A stretch of 64,000 nt of DNA, from the NCBI RefSeq assembly GCF_000002985.6, contig NC_003279.8, positions 11,408,001 through 11,472,000 of the forward strand, given 5' to 3'. The translations under genes were made by a program, and so were the position numbers. The notes under the pieces were generated by a model. It was given only the letters and a program-made list of their open reading frames with translations, had not been told where the DNA came from and searched no databases. This DNA is from Caenorhabditis elegans. Taxonomy: Eukaryota; Nematoda; Chromadorea; Rhabditida; Rhabditidae. Positions 57,173 through 64,000 of the stretch are shown piece by piece; position 1 is the stretch's first letter, and every line of letters starts with the position of its first letter.

Positions 57173-59534
57173 ATGACTCGATTCAAATACAAATACCTTT
57201 TCTATTCTCTAATTCCTATATTTTTGTACTTACTGGTTTTTCATCCAGTGATAACATTTCTAAGTTCGAGAGGCCAACCAATCAACTCTTCGTTTCCAAT
57301 AACCTTCTACCACAAGGCATATATTGATTACAGGTAGGTTAACATTAATATCATTTTCCAAATGTTTGTGAAAAAATCAATAAACTTCCAGAACCAACCC
57401 TCCCCGTCTCCGGCTGTTCAGTCTAAACCCATGCGTTAAACCGAATACCTATCTACTAATTGATGTGTACAACAGAGGAAGTCCCATTCCGAATGAAGTA
57501 AAACTCTTGGGAGATCCTTTTGGGTTCTTCAATGAAAATTGTCCACCGGTTTATGGTCCTGCCACGCATTGTTTCTACGTTCCACACACTTTTTATGGGG
57601 TGCTTCCAGACAATGGAATAATTGAGAAGGTATGTAATTAATTGAGCAACTCCCACTAATTTTGTGCCGGTGCCGGCAGCCGAAAAATCGATGAAGTAGT
57701 TCATGTGCATGGCCAAAATTATTCCTTATTGGGCTGTATTTTGTTTTAAAAAAACGTTGAAATTATCTTTTATTGCCATCAATAATGGGACTCTTTCTAT
57801 ATACATAATTCCAATTTCCAGTTCCTCAAATTTGTCTAAAATTTCTCAAAAGTTATGTCATTTTAGCTGCTCTAATTTTTTCCGGAATATAGTTATATTA
57901 TATTGACACTGATGAAAATGTAGAAAATGCAATGGACAACATTTTGTTTGTTGAAAATATTTTTCTAGCTATCATAGTTTTTGAGTTAAACGTGTTTGGA
58001 AACCTTAAACAAATGGCCTTACTATTAGGCTTAGGCTCAGGCTTAGGCTTAGGCTTAGGCAAAGGTTAGGGATAAGGATAAAGCCTATGACCCTCAGATA
58101 GTTGACCTATTTATTTTTTCAGGCTACCATACGATGGGAAGACCGAGAAATAGAATTTGCCATTGAGGAAATCGGGAAAAAATACGAGCGAGGCCTCACT
58201 GTATGCCTACAAATCGTCTATTACTATTCTCAATGGCAAAACGTAATCTTATACATTGAAGCCTGGCGGGCTCAGGGAGCAACTCGTTTTATAGTTTTTT
58301 ATCATTCATCCACAGAAGACACCAAAAAAGTTCTGGACTACTATGAAAAACTGGGGCTTATTGAGCTACGACCCTGGCCCAACATTGGCGAGCTCTCTTC
58401 AAATATTTCCCCGATGTACCCAAAAGTTGATGAAAGTGTGTTTATTATTGCAACTCATATGGCTCTTCAAATATGTTCTCTGGAAATTAAGACGTCTTTG
58501 GGTATTGTTGCGGATTTCGATGAGGTTATGGTACCCGATAAGGGTACTGTACTTGATCATGCGATGAAGGAAATGACCGGGAAGGATATTGGAGCATTGT
58601 TGTTTGAAAATACACATGTTGCACTGACGCCTAATATTTATACGAATAACTACTCAGGAGTGAGGTCACTGACGTTCACCGATATTTTCGCACCGCCCAA
58701 GGTAATATTTGCTGCGGGGTTTAGGCTTAGGCATAAGTTCAGGCTAAAGCTTAGGCTTAGGTTTAGGCTTAAGCTGAGGCTTAGGCCTAGGTCTAGGAAA
58801 ATTTAAAACTTCAATCCTACACATTTCAGTACATCTTCAACACCTCTCTTATTGATATCTGTGAAACCCATTCCCCAGGAAAGTTCCTTCATAAGTCCAC
58901 CTACACAAAAATGGCAAATGGCACTGTTCTACACTTTCGGTTCAATGTGAAGCAAATCCGAGCGAAAATTGTTCGAAAGTCTTATCGATTTTTCCCAAAT
59001 GACACAGCTGGGCATATTAGGAATATGCATGATACGGTAGGCGTTGGGAGTCAGAGGAAAAAATATCAATAGAAAAAAAAAAGAGATTTTCAGATGAACA
59101 AGATTTTCGAAAATTCACCACCTGCATTTTCGTACAAGCCAATTGAGACTTTGAATAAGTGCATAGCCAAAGTCAAGTAAGGATTTGTTAATAAAAAATT
59201 CACGGTCACAGGAGTGGAAATAGTTTCTAATAGGTTTTGATCTACCAAACTCTAAAGTTGCGGAAAATAGAAGCGCTGAAGTATTTTCTGAAAGTTCGCC
59301 GTGAGCTTAGTTTTAGAGCCTCGCAGCTTAAAATTCATGAAAAATCGTTTCAAACCATGGGCTATCGAATGAAATAGTTAGGTCATAAATTTGTACAAGC
59401 TCGGCAAAGTTTTCAGATCCGACGTATGCCATAGCACTGGTGGAATCTGCAAAGCTGCGATGGATAATGTCACCAATTGGGTATACAACACGACTGAAGG
59501 ATTGTTCACAACGGGTACACGTATCATCGTCTAA
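57173..59534 (+). CDS. GT92 (DUF23) glycosyltransferase, GT92-B
   Basis: Six exons with matching phases: 57173-57333, 57392-57629, 58123-58701, 58830-59036, 59094-59176, 59417-59534; 461 residues. Exons 3-6 match GT92-A in length within three codons (exons 4 and 5 are exactly 207 and 83), so the genes are recent paralogues. Type II anchor: LFYSLIPIFLYLLVF. Core: VCLQIVYYYSQWQNVILYIE, EAWRAQGATRFIVFYHSST, and VADFDEVMVP at about residues 255-264 as the putative DXD site; then FENTHV and VCHSTGGIC. An ATG at 57107 would add 22 residues, but starting at 57173 puts the anchor at the N-terminus as in GT92-A. Exons 4-6 lie in the right arm of the inverted duplication. Introns 2 and 3 hold TTAGGC arrays (58028-58070, 58720-58790). 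Glycan substrate unknown. Confidence 0.9.
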
Positions 59535-59694
59535 TCTATGTATCTCATATTTTTGCTAGAGAAGTATTTTAGTTTTGTTTTTGAAATAAAAATAAAAATT
59601 CACATTTGTCAATTTATTGTTAGTCTTTATTTTCAGGAGTGTAAAGTTTTTCCAGCTAATTTGAATGAATTGAGTTGAGAAGTAGGGTTCCAAT

Positions 59695-59937
59695 TAGGGC
59701 TGTACAAATCGGCGTCCGGTCGTCCGATTTTGACACCACCGGACGCACTGCGTCCGGTTTTGGGGTAGGTTTCCACGGCGGCCGACAATTTCCGAGTTTC
59801 GCCACCCACTATACTTAATCAGCAATTTTATAGTGAGAGGCGAAACTCGGAAATTGTCGGCCGTCGTGGATAGCTACCCCCAACCGGAAGCATGTGCGTC
59901 CGGTTCGGACGACCGGACGTCCGGTTGTTTAGCCCTA
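59695..59937. mobile_element. hAT-like palindromic MITE, right arm (TAGGGCT ends)
   Basis: Mirror of 45497-45739, with the same 8-bp target duplication (GTTCCAAT on this strand). Its presence in both arms shows it predates the duplication. Confidence 0.92.
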
Positions 59938-60536
59938 GTTCCAATGAAGTCGCCGCAACGGCGTCACCCCAAACGCGGAACCCCGAACGTGTCGGCCGCT
60001 TCCAAAAAACTACCTTTTGCACTACGTTGCGCACACACAGCGGTTTTGAATAACTTGTATTGTTTGAATAAAGTAAAAACATATGTACCTAAAAAATATT
60101 GATAAATTCCTTCCGGAACTTGATTTCTAGAGGTTTGAAGTTTTTTGTCTGTAAATAGTGATGGTTCGGAATTATTCAAATAGTTTTATCAAAGTTTCAA
60201 TTTGGCGAACAACCACGTTTTCGATTCAATCCGACGGACTTCGTGTCGGAATTTACTTTAATCGCGGAAATGATCTCCGTTTCTTAGGTGAAATATCTCA
60301 AAGGCACTTCTTTGTGTGGGTTCGTATCCTAGTTTGAAAAATTGATAATTTAGCTGAAAGGGATGGGAATTCGGAACTCGTGTGTATTTTTCTTGCGCAA
60401 GATAAGCTTTTGTTGAAATTTTTTACCCGCCAAGAAAAAAATAAAATTATTCGAGAACTTTTTCTATGAAATTCTTTTTTTTGGAATCAGTTTTGTATTA
60501 CAGCGAAAAAAAAGCGCCAAAAACTCTACTCCCTAA

Positions 60537-60893
60537 CAGGGCTGTGCGGCAACCGGGATTTTCGGCAACCGGCAATTGCCGAATTTGCCGAACCCAGAAA
60601 TTTTCGGCAACCGGCAACTTTCGATTGCCGAAATTTCGGCAACTTTTCGGCAACCGGCAACCAAGTTTTAAAGTTGTTTTTTTAAAATTATATTTTTGAG
60701 CGTTTTGGCAAAAAATAATGGTCGTTTTCTCGTTTACGGCGAAATATTAGCATGCCGAAGTTGCGGAAAAAAGTTCGGCAATTGTCGAAGTTGCCGAACC
60801 CAAAATTTCCGGCAACCGGCAATTGCCGAAGCTGACGATTCCGAAAAAATTTCGGCAACCGGCAACTCGGATGTCGGTTGCCGCACAGCCCTG
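60537..60893. mobile_element. hAT-like MITE, right arm (CAGGGCTGTG ends)
   Basis: Mirror of 44541-44897. Confidence 0.88.
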
Positions 60894-61446
60894 CTCCCTA
60901 TCTAAAGGAGAAAAGTCAATGCACCATGTTTTGATAAGTTAAGGCACTTTGTGCCTACCTAGCAGGCAAATGAGTTTGCCCCAAATTTTTGAAAATCCGA
61001 AATTTCATATTCCAGCAAAATTATAGTTTCTCTGAAAATAGGTATAAATCTCGCCAGGCTTTCTTTCTAGAAAACAATTACCTGAATGAAAATACTTTCT
61101 ATCGTAGAATAAAGGATCTTCAACGGATTTATTTGTTCATACTTATTTTGAGATGAAATCATCTTTATCTTGATTGTTTCTAAAACAAAGAAGCATGTCA
61201 GTGAGGCCAATAATTCCCATTAAAGCTCTCTACTTTTAAAGCTCAGCTGTGAAGTCACTCTAAAGTTTCTCTACAGACAAGGAAAACGTTCAAATTCATT
61301 TTAGATCTCCGTTTCTCTTCTTTCAAAAAGGTGTCCAGATTAAAATCAAATTCAAGTCCTGTCGCTCGAAAATCCGGTTTGGGATATTCTGTGCCCTTAT
61401 AAACAAAGGTTTCCAAGATCATTTGCTTCTTTTTTTCCGGAAGAAA

Positions 61447-63584
61447 ATGCAAAAATCAACAATGAAAATATTGATGATAGTTTCTGTTCTGATAATTTTA
61501 TATTTTGTCTTAAAGCCTAAAAGCCTAAAAGGTTTGTTATTGATTATTTTCAACCAAATACTAAAAGTTTTAGGGTTCAACCCCGATGGTTTCATAAAGC
61601 CGTTTATCAGCTATGCACCCAGTTTTTTCGTGAGTTGTTGTTCAGCCTGCCTACTGCCTACTTTTTGAGCATTCCGTTAAAGCTTGAGAGCCAAAATGAA
61701 AATCGTTTCAAATCAATTTAGGAAAGTTTTCAAATTTCGCATAAGACCTGTGTTATTTATTTGGTTTTTCTAAGCTTAAGCTTAAGCCTAACAAGGAAAG
61801 GAGGTCAATCTAGTCCCGGACTTTAAATCGATACGTATTTCATTTGAAAGCTTATGTTTAGACTAGATCACCACAAAAATTTCAGCGGCGGAACTCAACT
61901 CTGAACCCTTGAAATCGCCATTTGAAAGTGCTCCAGTGAATTTTTTCGCTGATTTCTATGTCAAGTAAATGGCCTGAAAAGGGGTTCTGAGAGATTAGAA
62001 ATAGTTTTTTGGGGTTTTTAGGGTCTAACAAACAATGTGGAAGCTTTTTGGAAATCCCACGGAAATCCCAATGCCCATGTTTAAGCCTCAGCTTAAGATT
62101 CAGCCTAAGCCTAAGCCTAAGCCTAAACCCAAGCCAAAGCCTAAGCCTAAGCCTAAACCTAAGCATGTGCCTAAGCCTAAACCTAAGCCTAAGCCTAAGC
62201 GTAAGCCTAAGCCCAAGCCAAAGCCTAAGCCTTAACTTAACCTTAAGCAGGGGCCAGGCACGCAATCTTGCTTAAACTATAATTCAGACGGCTCCGGACA
62301 ACAAGCTTATTGCCTGCGAAATCCGGAAGTCTATGTCTCAGCTGACGCTCAACATGATGTGCCTCTTGTACAACGAAACGCAGTACCTACAGGATAAAAA
62401 CAATTTCACGAATACTTGGGAGACAAGTACTAGGTAGGTAGTGTGCAGGAACTCAATGCCTCACCTTTTTTTTCCAGGAAATGCACTAGTGAGACAAACT
62501 TTGTGACTCCATCCGATTCATTGAAGAACGATAAGGACGCAGTGCGATTTGTGTTCGTGCGGGATCCGTTTCGCCGTTTTGTGTCGATGTACTTGAACAA
62601 ATGTGTCGTGTTAGTTGCAAATTCTGAAATAGTCAAAGTTCAAACTGATAATTTTAAGTGAAAAACGGTGTTTCGACTGTGAAACCGATATGCGGTGTAT
62701 CGCGAAGAAAACCTACGAGTCATTCGTCGAGATTCAGAATAATGAGACTAAAGCTGCGGGAATTGAGTATGTTGAGGCACATGCTGCTCCAACGACTTGG
62801 TGAGTGAGATCTTATTGTGGCACGGCTAAGTATATCAGTAGAAATTTTTCGACCAGATTATTGTTCTGTAAAGTTTCTTTAAAAAGTACTCAATCCAATA
62901 CTCCGGCGATGTTTACGGCTTAGGCTTTGGCTTAGGCTTAGGCTTAGGCTTAGGCTTAGGCTTAGGCTTAGGCTTAGGCTTAGGCTTAGGCTTAGGCTTA
63001 GGCTTAGGCTTAGGCCAAGGTTTAGGCTTGGGCTAAGTCTAAGGTTTGTGTTCAGCCACAAGCTTAGGCTAAGTCTTAAATTCAGAAAAACCAAATAATG
63101 AGTTTTGGATTGAGCACTATTTTAAGATTTTATTTTTTCTAGGAACTGTAAATTCAACGAGGGAGTTGAGAACTGGGAGCTGCTGCCTATGGACTCGGAC
63201 CTCAAAGATCGGATTTCGTCGGCTGCTAAATTAGCAGATATCTTAAGAAAGCAAGGCGTCCGTGACACTTTAGTTGAGCAAATTTATAAAGACATTTTGA
63301 GTAGGTTCTTTTTTATTCTAATACTTTATTCTAATAATTTATTCTAATAATTTTTTAAAAAATTTTCTAAAAATTTTGCAGCTACCGAGACTGCTCACTC
63401 TACTCACAAATGGACCAAACGTCTGGAAGCTGAAAAGCAAGTTCGAGAAGATCCGATTGTTCGTGAATACCTGCACAAAATCTACCTCTACGATTATCTT
63501 CTTTTCCCGTTTGACAGAAGCGTTTTAGACCCGGAATATCGGGATATTAACTCAATTTCTTATTTGAAAAAATTCTCCAAATGA
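61447..63584 (+). CDS. Sulfotransfer_2 family carbohydrate sulfotransferase, right-arm copy
   Basis: Seven exons with consistent phases: 61447-61531, 61574-61629, 62288-62433, 62478-62609, 62659-62799, 63143-63300, 63382-63584; 306 residues ending TGA. Anchor at residues about 6-21 ([16 protein letters not shown]); PAPS 5'-phosphosulfate loop at about residues 50-63 ([15 protein letters not shown]); 3'-phosphate motif at about residues 123-135 ([14 protein letters not shown]), including the conserved RDP and Ser. Paired cysteines follow ([12 protein letters not shown]). Golgi glycan sulfation with PAPS is the family role; the acceptor is unknown. The exon-5 acceptor TTTTAAG is off-consensus in both copies. 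Lies downstream of GT92-B on the same strand, about 1.9 kb away, which is too far for a typical worm operon. Confidence 0.9.
62094..62243 (-). repeat. GCCTAA telomere-like array, right arm
   Basis: Mirror of 43191-43340, in sulfotransferase intron 2. Confidence 0.9.
62913..63079 (+). repeat. TTAGGC telomere-like array, right arm, one unit longer
   Basis: Mirror of 42362-42513 with one extra TTAGGC, the only length difference found between the arms. Confidence 0.95.
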
Positions 63585-64000
63585 ACCTTGTAACTTTGAA
63601 CCTTTTTGTGATAATTTTTCTGGAATCTAATTCTCCGTCAGGCTTTTTAATTCAAAATTTTAAAATTTAGCTACAAAATACATTGATTGAGTGGCGATAA
63701 AAAGAGAAATGTGTGCGAGCAACTTTTCGGGAGAGATTAAAATTGAAGATTACCCGAAAATTTAGGACAAATTGTCTGGGAAATTTTAGAAAAAAAGGTG
63801 GCTTTTTGACCTCCGATGTGTGTTGTTTCTAACTTTGATTTGAACACCGTATCTTGTAGGCAGGCAGGCAGGCATTATTACTCATATGGAATATGGAGAG
63901 ATATCGTTTCAGAAAATTTTCAATTTTTATTTTTTCTATTTCAAAAAGATCAGACGGGCATCGATACAAAAAGAAATGAAGAAACACATATAATGAAGCT
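63585..64000. other. 3' flank of the right-arm sulfotransferase
   Basis: No gene seen. Identical in reverse to 41440-41855; includes a short GGCAGGCAGGCAGGC run near 63858. Confidence 0.5.

Larger units (their letters stand above)
59535..61446. other. Right-arm intergenic region
   Basis: Mirror of 43988-45899: GT92-B AATAAA-like signals near 59585, two MITEs, and the sulfotransferase promoter region. No gene found. Confidence 0.5.
58692..64000. repeat. Inverted duplication, right arm
   Basis: Reverse complement of 41440-46742. It begins inside GT92-B exon 3, which is intact here, so this is the source side. Still fully paired at the window edge. Confidence 0.97.

Noticed and set aside
1-64000. 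tRNA, rRNA, CRISPR array, bacterial operon or contaminant
   Set aside because: No cloverleaf, rRNA-like or spaced direct-repeat array was seen; splice-site structure is nematode throughout.

Overview
The window looks like nuclear DNA of Caenorhabditis elegans or a very close relative. It is AT-rich, has many short introns ending in TTTCAG, carries arrays of the nematode telomere hexamer TTAGGC inside introns, and holds nematode-type gene families: WSN-domain protein, CW/PAN-galectin, expanded nuclear hormone receptors (NHRs), GT92 glycosyltransferases, Sulfotransfer_2 enzymes and an FkbM-type methyltransferase. All gene models below were assembled by hand from frame, phase and GT..AG splice sites; no database was searched.

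Layout. 1-8420 (-): 5' two-thirds of an EGO-2/HD-PTP-like BRO1 gene running off the left edge, with large repeat-rich introns. 9033-13236 (+): a WSN-domain secreted or membrane protein whose last intron is filled with a palindromic element and a minisatellite. 14190-15600 (+): an unrecognised helical protein. 16032-18054 (-): a CW (PAN-like) plus galectin fusion. 18.6-19.5 kb: a LINE reverse-transcriptase remnant. 21072-29407: three related NHR genes, namely NHR1 (+, with a damaged splice donor), NHR2 (-, intact) and NHR3 (+, no DNA-binding domain seen).

29855-39127 is a complete LTR retrotransposon with a perfect 5-bp target duplication. Its gag/pol are of BEL/Pao character but broken. Between the 5' LTR and gag it carries a five-exon accessory gene that has an open frame throughout.

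41-64 kb is a rearranged cluster of sugar-modifying genes: sulfotransferase (-), GT92-A (-), an FkbM methyltransferase (-), GT92-B (+) and a second sulfotransferase (+). The sulfotransferases lie in the arms of a near-perfect inverted duplication (41440-46742 and 58692-64000, running off the window). A 2,214-bp direct repeat (23368-25581 and 46754-48967) brackets the 21-kb block between NHR1 and GT92-A. The simplest reading is that NHR1 and GT92-A were once convergent neighbours and were split by a large inverted insertion of sequence from the right-hand side, recently enough that the copies are almost identical. One 54-bp copied scrap at the junction suggests repair by template switching.

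Functionally, the right half is a set of secretory-pathway type II enzymes (two GT92 glycosyltransferases, two identical sulfotransferases, one methyltransferase-like protein). Truncated gene tails at every rearrangement boundary should not be counted as genes. No tRNA, rRNA, CRISPR or bacterial feature was seen.
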